Below, piece after piece: positions 8,582 through 16,206 of a DNA stretch of 64,000 nucleotides. The notes under the pieces are model-generated. The model saw only the letters and a program-made list of their open reading frames with translations. It was not told where the DNA came from and ran no database searches. Made by a program: the position numbers and the translations under genes. The stretch spans positions 34,767-98,766 of the forward strand of contig PGXT01000002.1 in the NCBI GenBank assembly GCA_002839285.1, in the 5' to 3' direction. The DNA is from Spirochaetae bacterium HGW-Spirochaetae-5 (GTDB taxonomy: Bacteria > Spirochaetota > UBA4802 > UBA5550). Within the stretch, counting starts at the first letter, position 1; the number at the start of each line of letters is the position of its first letter.

Positions 8582-9286
8582 TCAGAAGTAAAGATAGCCA
8601 TAAAAATATATTACGCTTCCGGCAATGAGAAAGAAAAATATTTTTGTGAATACCGGTTCCCTCTCTCTCAACAATATATCAAAAACTCCGAGAAGCATAC
8701 CCCATATAACCGATGCAGCTCCTGCTGCCATTAAATCGTACTGCCCGATGAAGAAAAATAACCCGGCAATAACAAAACCGGTCAGTATATCAAAAAGGTC
8801 TATGATACCGGCTTTACCCGAAACCTGCCCTGCAGAATTATCAGATTCAGTATATGGATTTTCATCAGGTTTAAAATACTTTCTCTTTACTTCCTGTCTT
8901 TCAACTTGTAATCGTTCTTTTTTAGAATTCCCGCGGGAAGGGGCTGATTTTGAAATACCGTAATTACCGCTTATAAGCTTAAGAACATCTTTATTAGGGA
9001 GTGTTGAAAACTCTTTTGCCCTTTCACTCAATCTTTCTGAAACCCGTGTTGATCTTCCATTGCTGTTTTTTTCTATTGTAACGCGCCCTTTATTGATGAC
9101 GGCATAATAAGAAGCCCCCTTGTCCTCATTGACTTCGGCATATATTCTTACAATTTTTTCGTCAATGTTATAATCAACCCTTATATAATCTCCATTATCA
9201 GTAGTTGCATACATAGCACGCTCGTACCCCCGGATTTCCGAGGGCCGCCTTTTCCAGGTGAATTCAGTATTTTCATTAACTTCCAT
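8582..9286 (-). CDS. Uncharacterised membrane protein with a soluble N-terminal domain
   Basis: A 234-residue protein, not recognised. Residues 1-110 are soluble and strand-rich (YERAMYATTDNGDYIRVDYN). Residues 110-150 are a charged linker. From about 155 there are three hydrophobic segments (LFDILTGFVIAGLFFFIG, YDLMAAGAASVIWGMLLGVF and FTKIFFFLIAGSVIYFYGYL). The first two resemble a small inner-membrane bundle. No motif suggests an enzymatic role. A bidirectional hairpin lies just upstream. Confidence 0.7.
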   Translation of the reverse strand: MEVNENTEFTWKRRPSEIRGYERAMYATTDNGDYIRVDYNIDEKIVRIYAEVNEDKGASYYAVINKGRVTIEKNSNGRSTRVSERLSERAKEFSTLPNKDVLKLISGNYGISKSAPSRGNSKKERLQVERQEVKRKYFKPDENPYTESDNSAGQVSGKAGIIDLFDILTGFVIAGLFFFIGQYDLMAAGAASVIWGMLLGVFDILLREREPVFTKIFFFLIAGSVIYFYGYLYF

Positions 9287-9308
9287 AATATCATCACCTC
9301 TAAATACT

Positions 9309-9342
9309 AAAAGAGATTGGCCTTAATTGCCAATCTCTTTTT
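9309..9342 (-). terminator. Rho-independent terminator after the 29-residue gene
   Basis: A 13-bp stem, AAAAGAGATTGGC (9309-9321) with GCCAATCTCTTTT (9329-9342 region), with T-rich sequence on the minus-strand 3' side. It ends the small gene at 9359-9448. Confidence 0.75.
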
Positions 9343-9358
9343 AAAAGACCAAATTAAA

Positions 9359-9448
9359 TCATTTTTTCTTGTGACGATTCTGTCTTCTACGTTTCTTCCT
9401 TTTATGGTTCGCTATCTTTTTTCTTTTCTTTTTTTTACCGCAGGGCAT
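9359..9448 (-). CDS. Small basic ribosome-associated protein of the AURKAIP1/COX24 (bS22/mS38-like) type
   Basis: A 29-codon gene too short for standard ORF calling. The protein starts MPCGKKKKRKKIANHKRK and ends RQNRHKKK; 18 of its 29 residues are Lys or Arg. Very short proteins of this pattern (GKKRK...HKRKKR...NRHKK) are annotated in many bacteria as AURKAIP1/COX24-domain proteins, related to mycobacterial bS22 and mitochondrial mS38 near the decoding centre. An AAGGAG site sits 8 bp before the ATG and a strong terminator follows the stop, so expression is likely. The family assignment is from memory of the pattern. Confidence 0.8.
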   Translation of the reverse strand: MPCGKKKKRKKIANHKRKKRRRQNRHKKK

Positions 9449-9489
9449 AAAAAAACTCCTTATTATAAATTACTTCATTTTAATCTTTT

Positions 9490-10383
9490 TCACCGTAGAT
9501 TATCAACATCTCCCTTTACACCGGGTTTTGTACCGTCAGAACTCTCATTGAACATGGCGGGTAAACCTGTTTTATCCGATGATATTATAACTTTTATATC
9601 ATCGCCCATTTTGTCAATATAAATAAATTTTAAAATTTCAGGATTATCCTTCATAATTGAAGAAACCCGTAGTAATTTCTCATAATATAATTCATTTTCA
9701 TGTTTGTCTTTAATCAGCTTTTTAGCAAGCAGTATCTCCTGCTTTTTATTAGAAAAATCAAGCTCGCGCATCTCTCTATTCTGTGCCAGACCTTCACTGA
9801 AATACTTATTATCAGGGAAATATCCAGGGGAGATAAATTCCACACTGTCAGGAATTACACCAATAACAGGTATTTTCTTCATAAACTCTGATGTCATCAA
9901 ATCAATTATCTTTTTTTCATCTTTAAGAATTCTATTGCGGTCATAAACAGGTTCAATGTAATTCATCAAAACAGTCTGACATACTAGTGACGCTTTTTCA
10001 ATTATATAGTTTTCTATCCCGTTTTTACTGTTTAAATAAGAAATATCAGGCATATTTGATTTATCTATGCGATAACTTATATTAGCAGGTAATTTAATAG
10101 TGTACGAATCATCACTTAAGGATGAAAGAGATGGTATTTTCACAGGAATATTAACCAATGAAGAATTTTTTACCGGCATTTTAACAACAGAATATTTCCA
10201 GGGCATAACACCCTGCCATATAAAGTTGTAAGAACCAGTGTAAACCTGCATAACTCCGTTACTCCTTGTATCCTTTAACACTACAAAATCCTCACTAACT
10301 GATTTATATAATGAAAAATACAATCCGTAAATTACAGCTGAAAAAATAACCAGTTTTATCAATAGTTTTATGAGAGTTTTCAT
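9490..10383 (-). CDS. Membrane-anchored SPFH/band 7-like protein
   Basis: A 297-residue protein with one N-terminal membrane segment (about residues 5-27). The next segment, GVMQVYTGSYNFIWQGVMPWKYSVVKMPVK, looks like the start of a band 7 domain, where a G-x-Y/H-F-x-x-P pattern is usual. A helical charged region follows (about residues 195-245). It begins 13 bp after the hfq stop on the same strand. The function is unknown and the family call is tentative. Confidence 0.5.
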   Translation of the reverse strand: MKTLIKLLIKLVIFSAVIYGLYFSLYKSVSEDFVVLKDTRSNGVMQVYTGSYNFIWQGVMPWKYSVVKMPVKNSSLVNIPVKIPSLSSLSDDSYTIKLPANISYRIDKSNMPDISYLNSKNGIENYIIEKASLVCQTVLMNYIEPVYDRNRILKDEKKIIDLMTSEFMKKIPVIGVIPDSVEFISPGYFPDNKYFSEGLAQNREMRELDFSNKKQEILLAKKLIKDKHENELYYEKLLRVSSIMKDNPEILKFIYIDKMGDDIKVIISSDKTGLPAMFNESSDGTKPGVKGDVDNLR

Positions 10384-10396
10384 AATCCCTCTTTAA

Positions 10397-10636
10397 TTAC
10401 AGATTTTCTTCGTCATCCCTGAATGGGACTAACTTAGCCGGTACCATTGTTGATATGGCATGTTTATAGATAAGATTCTGTTTTTTATCAACTTCTATCA
10501 GTATTGTAAAATTGTCAAAACTCAAAACCCTTCCTTTAATTGGCACACCGTTAACCAGAAAAATAGTGATCTCTGTTTTATTTTTTCTGGTATAATTCAA
10601 AAAAATGTCCTGTAAATTACTCAACTGCTTGCTCAT
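10397..10636 (-). CDS. hfq: RNA chaperone Hfq
   Basis: A 79-residue Sm-like protein that pairs small RNAs with mRNAs. Sm1 is visible as [23 protein letters not shown] and Sm2 as [12 protein letters not shown]; the YKHAIS motif is the hexamer and uridine-binding signature. It follows miaA by 13 bp, the common miaA-hfq arrangement, and sits at the end of the yicC-remA-gmk-rpoZ-miaA series. Confidence 0.96.
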   Translation of the reverse strand: MSKQLSNLQDIFLNYTRKNKTEITIFLVNGVPIKGRVLSFDNFTILIEVDKKQNLIYKHAISTMVPAKLVPFRDDEENL

Positions 10637-10649
10637 AATTAGAAACCCC

Positions 10650-11561
10650 TCAATGTTTATTTAACCAACTTTTTATAATATCCGGAATTTTTTTTATTTC
10701 ATCCGGACTGAACCAGATTATACTTTTATTTTTCTTAAACCATGTCATCTGCTTTTTTGCATATTTTTTTGTATTATGCTTAATCTCTCCAACGGCATCT
10801 TCCAGAGTTATCAAACCATCAATATACCTGTTTACCTCTGAATAACCAATAGACTGCATCGAGTTGAGAGAAGTCTGATAACCCATTCTTCTTAACTTCT
10901 CCACTTCCTCAACTAATCCATTCTTAATCATAAAATCGACACGCAGATCTATTCTTTTCTGTAAACTTTCCTTTTCAATATACAAACCGATAAATAAAGT
11001 TTCAAAATTAATCTCTCTTTTTTTCAACCCGAAAAAGCCGGATAAGGGTTTGCCGGTATCACGGAATACTGAAATCCCCCTAATGACTCTCTGCCTGTCA
11101 TTAATGTGAACTTTTGATGCAAATTCAGGATCATTTTTCTGAAGTTCTTCATAAAGTGACTCCTGACTGCCGTTGTCATACTCAAAAGCAGCAGCACTTC
11201 TTATAGATTCATCAATATCCGGGACTTCATCTATACCATTACAAAAAGAATCTATGTAAAAACCTGTACCGCCGACAATGAGCGGTATTTTATCCCTTCC
11301 GGTAATATCACGGAAAGCTTCAAATGCTTTTATGCAGTAATCACCGGCTGTAAAGTGATAATCGGGATCAATAATATCAATAAGATGATGACTGACCCCT
11401 CTCCTCTCGGACAGTGAGGGTTTGCTGCTGCCGATATCCATATAACGGTAAACCTGAACTGAATCAGCTGATATTACTTCAAAAACATCATCCGCAACAT
11501 TAATGGATAATTCTGTTTTACCGGAAGCAGTAGGGCCTACAATGGCAACAGCTTTTATAAT
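10650..11561 (-). CDS. miaA: tRNA dimethylallyltransferase MiaA; start codon non-canonical or lost
   Basis: Adds the isopentenyl group to A37 of tRNAs reading UNN codons. The P-loop GPTASGKT, the [16 protein letters not shown] block, [15 protein letters not shown] and KQMTWFKK are all present, and about 303 residues is normal. The nearest ATG in frame (11441) would remove the P-loop, so the true start must be upstream. There the frame reads TGA-ATT-ATA-AAA-GCT with no ATG, GTG or TTG. Either ATT (11561) or ATA (11558) starts translation, or one T is missing near 11559-11562, which would join the P-loop to an ATG at 11569 (M-V-E-F-I-K-A-V). The identity is sure; the 5' end is not. Confidence 0.9.
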   Translation of the reverse strand: MIKAVAIVGPTASGKTELSINVADDVFEVISADSVQVYRYMDIGSSKPSLSERRGVSHHLIDIIDPDYHFTAGDYCIKAFEAFRDITGRDKIPLIVGGTGFYIDSFCNGIDEVPDIDESIRSAAAFEYDNGSQESLYEELQKNDPEFASKVHINDRQRVIRGISVFRDTGKPLSGFFGLKKREINFETLFIGLYIEKESLQKRIDLRVDFMIKNGLVEEVEKLRRMGYQTSLNSMQSIGYSEVNRYIDGLITLEDAVGEIKHNTKKYAKKQMTWFKKNKSIIWFSPDEIKKIPDIIKSWLNKH

Positions 11562-11572
11562 TCAACCATCGT

Positions 11573-11779
11573 CTATATAATTTCACCCTCATGATTAAAC
11601 ACAAGAGTTACCTCTCCATCAAGAGCCAGCTTTAATACGTTCGGTACGACTTTCCAGTTTAGATCTGCTTCGGGATAATTTTTTATATTTCCGACCAGGT
11701 CCACAGCTTTCATTACGCCTTTTGTGAAAATATACTTATTTGTATTTAAAGTTAAGAGTTTATCCAGTGGTATAATCAT
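11573..11779 (-). CDS. rpoZ: RNA polymerase omega subunit
   Basis: A 68-residue protein starting MIIPLDKLLTLNTNKYIFT, with the helical VMKAVDLVGN segment and a VVPNVLKLALDGEV core. It fits the divergent omega of spirochaetes and its place directly after gmk is the classical one. The start is the ATG at 11779 with GGAGGA about 6 bp upstream, overlapping the end of gmk by 20 bp. An earlier in-frame ATG at 11809 lies deeper in gmk and has no ribosome site. Confidence 0.85.
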   Translation of the reverse strand: MIIPLDKLLTLNTNKYIFTKGVMKAVDLVGNIKNYPEADLNWKVVPNVLKLALDGEVTLVFNHEGEII

Positions 11780-12374
11780 TAAAGTCCTCCAATATGACAT
11801 CAATTTCATTTTTTATATTTTTTAATCTGCATTTTTCCGCTGTAACAATTGCCATAAGTCTGCTGAAAGCGCTTTCGAGATCACAATTTATTATTACGTA
11901 GTCAAAATTTACATACTCAGCAATCTCTTTATATGCATTTCTTAACCGCAAATCAAGTTGTTCATTATTTTCAGTTTCCCGTCCGACAAGCCTTTTTTCC
12001 AGAACATTCCGGGATGGGGGTATGATAAATACAAAAACACCATCTTCGAGCTGATTTTTCAGACTCCTGCTGCCCTGAATATCTACATCGAAGAGTGGAA
12101 TTTTACCGCTTTTGCGGATCCTGTCAACCTCTTTTTTAGTAGTCCCGTAATAATTACCGTAGACTTCAGCCCATTCAACGAACTCATCATTACTGATCAT
12201 TCTGCTGAAATCCTCTTTCGAAATAAAATGATAATTTACCCCGTCAACCTCATCCCATCGCCTGGGCCTTGTAGTTGTCGAAATTGAAAACACAAAATCA
12301 TCCTCTGTTTTCAGCAGCTTATTAATTAAAGTAGTTTTCCCGGCACCGGAAGGTGCTGATATTACAAAAATCAT
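11760..12374 (-). CDS. gmk: Guanylate kinase
   Basis: Phosphorylates GMP to GDP. The 204-residue protein has the P-loop SAPSGAGKTT (residues 6-15), the GMP-binding STTTRPRRWDEVDGVNYHF block, YGNYYGT and the DVDIQGS motif. Complete. It overlaps rpoZ downstream and begins 2 bp after remA. Confidence 0.96.
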   Translation of the reverse strand: MIFVISAPSGAGKTTLINKLLKTEDDFVFSISTTTRPRRWDEVDGVNYHFISKEDFSRMISNDEFVEWAEVYGNYYGTTKKEVDRIRKSGKIPLFDVDIQGSRSLKNQLEDGVFVFIIPPSRNVLEKRLVGRETENNEQLDLRLRNAYKEIAEYVNFDYVIINCDLESAFSRLMAIVTAEKCRLKNIKNEIDVILEDFNDYTTG

Positions 12375-12376
12375 TT

Positions 12377-12628
12377 TCAGTTATCCGAACTGCTTGAAAG
12401 CCTGTTCGAAAGAGTTTCAGGCTGCATAGCGGAGAGTATTATATGATTACTATCCATTATAATTATTGATCGGGTTTTTCTGCCATGAGTGGCATCAACG
12501 AGCAGATTATTCTCACGTGCCTCCTCCCGCAGTCTCTTTCCTGAGGCAGATGAAGGGGTTATAACGGCTATTACCCTCTCTTCAACGACAGCATTTCCAA
12601 ATCCGATATTTAATAGTGTAGTTTTCAT
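12377..12628 (-). CDS. remA: RemA/DUF370 family regulator
   Basis: An 83-residue protein with the DUF370 signature: LLNIGFGNAVVEERVIAVITPSSASGKRL, DATHGRKTRSIIIMDSNHIILSA, QPETLSNRL. In Bacillus subtilis RemA is a DNA-binding activator of matrix genes; elsewhere the role is little known. It sits between yicC and gmk, the conserved position of this family in many phyla. Confidence 0.88.
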   Translation of the reverse strand: MKTTLLNIGFGNAVVEERVIAVITPSSASGKRLREEARENNLLVDATHGRKTRSIIIMDSNHIILSAMQPETLSNRLSSSSDN

Positions 12629-12723
12629 ATTATAAGGTCACTTTATATCTTTTTTTTTATAGTTTTTATGTCAAGACGATTTTTAAATATTAAATTTGAA
12701 TAAATCTGGTAGCGATTTATTAT

Positions 12724-12762
12724 TGGGGACACAGCGGTTCGCGCTGCGCCTGAAAATAATTT
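12724..12762 (-). repeat. Partial family A repeat
   Basis: On the minus strand it reads AAATTATTTTCAGGCGCAGC followed by GCGAACCGCTGTGTCCCC. This matches only the distal hairpin and tail of the full copy at 32120-32280. The other two palindromes are missing. It fills the short yicC-remA gap. Confidence 0.65.
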
Positions 12763-12779
12763 GCCACCGTAAATTTTCA

Positions 12780-13646
12780 TTAAACTATGTTGCGGCAATG
12801 CTCTCTGATCTTGTCAATATGATTCTTTATATCAACGGCAATCTGAGAGATGTCTGAATTATTTGATTTTGATGCGATTGTATTTATCTCTCTGAAAAGC
12901 TCCTGAGACAGAAAATCAAACTTTCTACCCTGCTGATCCTTCTCCTTGAGCATAATTTTAAATTTCTCCAGATGATCATTAAGCCTTACAAGCTCTTCAT
13001 TTATATCAAGCTTATCGGCAAGAAGGGCTATCTCGCCGTATAACCGGTTATTATCAATATTATTATCTGTAATTCCTTTAAGCCGGTTTTTTAAATTCTC
13101 CTTTTTATCTTCCAGAACTTTTTTTGAGAGAGTTTTAATTTTTCCAGCGTCTTTTCCTATTTGAGCCAGTGATGCTACAATATCCTTCCGGATAGAAATA
13201 CCCTCTTTTTTCCTCATATCAATGGCTTTCGAAATAACTACATCAATCGCACTAAGCATCTCTTTTTTTGATTTATCGGATAAATTTGTCCTCTCTCTTT
13301 GAGTTATACCCTCAAGCATTAGTATAGACTCAAACTTCAAGGGTTCTTTGATTTTTAATGACTTATGCACTGCTTCAAGTTCACGGTAATATTTTTTAAT
13401 CAGATCAGTATTGAGTGAAACAGGCTTTGTACTGTTCCAGTCGAAAATATCTATTGAAAGTTCAATCTTCCCTCTGCTGAAACGTTTTTTGATTATCTGT
13501 ATATACTCATTCTCTTCATTTCTCAGAATTTTTGGGAGGTTGACATACACCTCGAGATATTTTGCATTTAATGATTTGATTTCAATCGAATAAGAAAACT
13601 GATCTGTACTTTTCTCAAGAAAAGCGTAGCCCGTCATGCTCTCCAT
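12780..13646 (-). CDS. yicC: YicC family endoribonuclease
   Basis: A 288-residue YicC/YloC protein. The N-terminus MESMTGYAFLEK and the EIKSLNAKYLEVYVNLPK block are hallmarks, as is the C-terminal GRKFDFLSQELFREINTIASKS followed by the VDIKNHIDKIREHCRNI end. The family has been linked to RNA decay and is usually next to gmk, as here. The start is 11 bp from the cheD stop, so it may be read from the upstream motility operon as well. Confidence 0.93.
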   Translation of the reverse strand: MESMTGYAFLEKSTDQFSYSIEIKSLNAKYLEVYVNLPKILRNEENEYIQIIKKRFSRGKIELSIDIFDWNSTKPVSLNTDLIKKYYRELEAVHKSLKIKEPLKFESILMLEGITQRERTNLSDKSKKEMLSAIDVVISKAIDMRKKEGISIRKDIVASLAQIGKDAGKIKTLSKKVLEDKKENLKNRLKGITDNNIDNNRLYGEIALLADKLDINEELVRLNDHLEKFKIMLKEKDQQGRKFDFLSQELFREINTIASKSNNSDISQIAVDIKNHIDKIREHCRNIV

Positions 13647-13656
13647 ATATTACTTC

Positions 13657-14142
13657 CTATATTATTTTAGGTTCTTTACCAATGGTTTTTATTTTTAATT
13701 CGCCGGTTTCGAGATAGAAATCGATTGTTCTTCCGTAATCACCACCCACTTCCTCGGAGAGAACGGGAATTTTTAACTGACCAAGAATCTCTCTTACACT
13801 GAGAATGTTATTCTTCCCGATGTCCCCCATTAGCGAATTTTCTGAATGTTTAAACATAGTCGCCCCTCCGGCCAGTTTAGCAACAATCTGGTCCCGGGCA
13901 GCTCCTATTTTAATCATTTCTTCAATCATTAATGGAATTGCTGTATCGGCATATTTTTTCAGATTGTTCGATGGTTTCTTACTTGAAGGGAGCATAATAT
14001 GAGACAGACCGCCTATCTTCATCTTCGGATCATAAAGGCATATACCGACACATGATCCGAGTATTGTTCTCAAGGTATTTGGCGATGCGGCTACTCCCAG
14101 ATCCGCGATACCGACATTAATAAGATCAAAAGACATTCTCAA
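13657..14142 (-). CDS. cheD: Chemoreceptor glutamine deamidase CheD
   Basis: A 161-residue deamidase that matures receptor methylation sites. The catalytic cysteine lies in ILGSCVGICLYD and the histidine in GGLSHIMLPSS; the LAGGATMF segment is also conserved. Its ATG overlaps the cheR stop (ATGA), so the two are translationally coupled. A second, diverged CheD is at 57159-57674. Confidence 0.93.
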   Translation of the reverse strand: MRMSFDLINVGIADLGVAASPNTLRTILGSCVGICLYDPKMKIGGLSHIMLPSSKKPSNNLKKYADTAIPLMIEEMIKIGAARDQIVAKLAGGATMFKHSENSLMGDIGKNNILSVREILGQLKIPVLSEEVGGDYGRTIDFYLETGELKIKTIGKEPKII

Positions 14143-14993
14143 CTCCTCGGTTTTGGAATATAAATCGGTGATTCTAAAATTTTCTTATAAACAAAATCTT
14201 CAGATATTGAGTGAAGAGTTTCCGAATGTCCGATAAAAAGGTAACCTGTATCATTTATTGACTGATAAAAGTCCGCAACAAGATTCTTCTGGTGAATCTT
14301 GTCAAAATAAATCATTACGTTTCTGCAGAATATAATATCAAGATTTTTGGGAAATGGAGTTTTACCGAAAAAGTTAAGATAATTAAAATTAACCAGTTTT
14401 TTCAGTTCATCATTTACTTTATATACACCTTTTTCTTTATCTTCAATTGTAAAATATTTTTTCAGATGTTCCGGTGCAACTTTTTCTATCCTTCTTCCTG
14501 AGTAATAACCGTCTCTGGCAAATTCAAGAACAGATGGAGCAATGTCTGTTGCGATGATTTCAATCTCCCATCCGGGGAAATATTTCATGCACTCAAGAAC
14601 ACATATTGCTATAGTATAAGGTTCTTCCCCTGTTGAACAGGCCGCACTCCATATCCTGAGCTTTTTATCCTTTTTAACTTTTGATAATTCAGGTAGACAG
14701 ACATCCATTAACGCCTCAAAATGTCTCTCATTTCTGAAAAAATATGTTTCATTAGTTGATACAACGTCAAGGAGTTCTTCATACTCCTTTCTTTTAATTT
14801 CGCCTGTGAGTTTTTGAAGATAATCATAATAATCACTGAATTCACTAAGTGAAAGCGCACTTAATCTTTTTCTAAGTCTGTTCGAAAGAAGAGTAATCTT
14901 TGTATCCTTCATAAATATGCCGCTTTCATCATATATAAGCTTTGCAAATTTCGCAAATTCATCTTCAGTTAATCTTTTGATTGTAAGATCCAT
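14139..14993 (-). CDS. cheR: Chemoreceptor glutamate methyltransferase CheR
   Basis: A 284-residue SAM-dependent methyltransferase. The helical N-terminal subdomain runs to about residue 90. Then come STNETYFFRNERHFEAL, the SAM site RIWSAACSTGEEPYTIA, IIATDIAPSVLEFARDGYYS, and IIFCRNVMIYFDK. All are intact. It is cotranscribed with cheD downstream of the flagellar operon. Confidence 0.95.
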   Translation of the reverse strand: MDLTIKRLTEDEFAKFAKLIYDESGIFMKDTKITLLSNRLRKRLSALSLSEFSDYYDYLQKLTGEIKRKEYEELLDVVSTNETYFFRNERHFEALMDVCLPELSKVKKDKKLRIWSAACSTGEEPYTIAICVLECMKYFPGWEIEIIATDIAPSVLEFARDGYYSGRRIEKVAPEHLKKYFTIEDKEKGVYKVNDELKKLVNFNYLNFFGKTPFPKNLDIIFCRNVMIYFDKIHQKNLVADFYQSINDTGYLFIGHSETLHSISEDFVYKKILESPIYIPKPRS

Positions 14994-15080
14994 ATTAAAT
15001 TCTACCCTTCATATTATATTGTTGTGAATTATTATTTCTGAATGTTATTCTTAACGGATTATGATTGTGATTATAATATG

Positions 15081-15845
15081 CTAAGAATTAAGACTAATGA
15101 CAAGTTTTATTTCTCCCGCTGGAAGACCGGAGTGTTTTGCAATTTCATCAATTGAATGGCCGTCATTAAACAATCTGGCTATAAGAAGATATTTATCCTC
15201 TGTATTATTGAATAATTCTTCAATATCTACAGTTTTCTCTTCTTCATATTTCAGAGTAATCTCTTCATCTGCTGAAAAATCGATCCTGCTTCTCTTTGGG
15301 GAAGTTTCAGTATCTTCAACCGGAAAAAAATCATCAGCTTTAAGTATCTCCCTTTTCTTTTCAGGATTTAATGTTTTCGTTATTTTTTTATCCGGAGTTC
15401 TGCTTTCAATTATACTGTTTTCATCATTTTTTGTAAAAGACTGAATTTTATCGATAAAAGTTCCTGTTATTTTGTGTTCATCCATTGAAGAAGGGACTTT
15501 ATTTTCAACAGAATTCCTTTTCCCTTCTTTTTCATTATTAGCTTTAATCGATGATTTAATATCTTTACCGGTATTATTCATCATCTTGTCATCAAGTACT
15601 GTAAAGTCAACTCCATGAAATGATCCATTTTCATTGAGCAGCTTTCGAAGTACAGAAATACGGTTTTCCAGAAGTGTTATGTTTCTTTCCGCTGTTGAAT
15701 TAAATTCAGTAATGATCTCCCCCATCTCTCTTCTAAGCTTTTTCTCCTGAAAAGTAGATGAGGTCTTTTCTATCTTAAGACTTAATATAAGGAAAATAAC
15801 AGCCCCTGTAAAAATATTGAAAATAAATAAAAGAAAAATATCCAT
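15081..15845 (-). CDS. Uncharacterised single-pass membrane protein of the motility operon
   Basis: A 254-residue protein, not firmly recognised. Residues 2-22 form a membrane segment. A coiled region follows (about 25-75), then a long low-complexity charged linker. The C-terminal 45 residues (LLIARLFNDGHSIDEIAKHSGLPAGEIKLVISL) form a helix-turn-helix-like module. An N-terminal anchor plus a C-terminal HTH resembles SwrB/YlxL-type proteins found at this position in other flagellar operons; that is inference. The ATG has GGAG upstream. Confidence 0.65.
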   Translation of the reverse strand: MDIFLLFIFNIFTGAVIFLILSLKIEKTSSTFQEKKLRREMGEIITEFNSTAERNITLLENRISVLRKLLNENGSFHGVDFTVLDDKMMNNTGKDIKSSIKANNEKEGKRNSVENKVPSSMDEHKITGTFIDKIQSFTKNDENSIIESRTPDKKITKTLNPEKKREILKADDFFPVEDTETSPKRSRIDFSADEEITLKYEEEKTVDIEELFNNTEDKYLLIARLFNDGHSIDEIAKHSGLPAGEIKLVISLNS

Positions 15846-15884
15846 TATGACTCCGTTATGTCACATTAAAGTATAAAAAACAGT

Positions 15885-16196
15885 CTATTTAAAAATATCG
15901 ATTATATTACCCATTCTATCATCTTTCATTTTCTCACTCTTTTTATCGTCCTGTTTTTTCTGCCCTTGTTCACCTGAATGATGATTTCCATGCTGTTTAT
16001 GCTCATCCTTTATAGAGGTCTGCTCCCCCTTTTCAGCTTCATCCAGTTTTGTATTCTTTAAGTTTGACTTCTCACTTGCTTCCTTATCAAGAATCTGCTG
16101 CTGAGCAGCAAGAGCTCCCTGACGGGCATGCTCGTGTTTACTCACCTCTGTCATCTGCCCGATATTAGTCTGAAGATCTATCGGTTTTATTGTCAT
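15885..16196 (-). CDS. Small charged protein of the flagellar operon
   Basis: A 103-residue hydrophilic protein, not recognised. The N-terminal 50 residues (TIKPIDLQTNIGQMTEVSKH) could form a helix; the remainder is Lys, Glu, Asp and His-rich with an HKQHGNHH stretch, and it ends in a hydrophobic GNIIDIFK. The AAGGTGAG ribosome site overlaps the end of fapA. Its position right after fapA suggests a motility role, but none can be assigned. Confidence 0.6.
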   Translation of the reverse strand: MTIKPIDLQTNIGQMTEVSKHEHARQGALAAQQQILDKEASEKSNLKNTKLDEAEKGEQTSIKDEHKQHGNHHSGEQGQKKQDDKKSEKMKDDRMGNIIDIFK

Positions 16197-16206
16197 AGAT
16201 TTTATC

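Noticed and set aside
9317..9622. 101-codon plus-strand frame across the small basic gene and the SPFH-like gene
   Set aside because: It runs through a terminator and antisense to two better supported genes.
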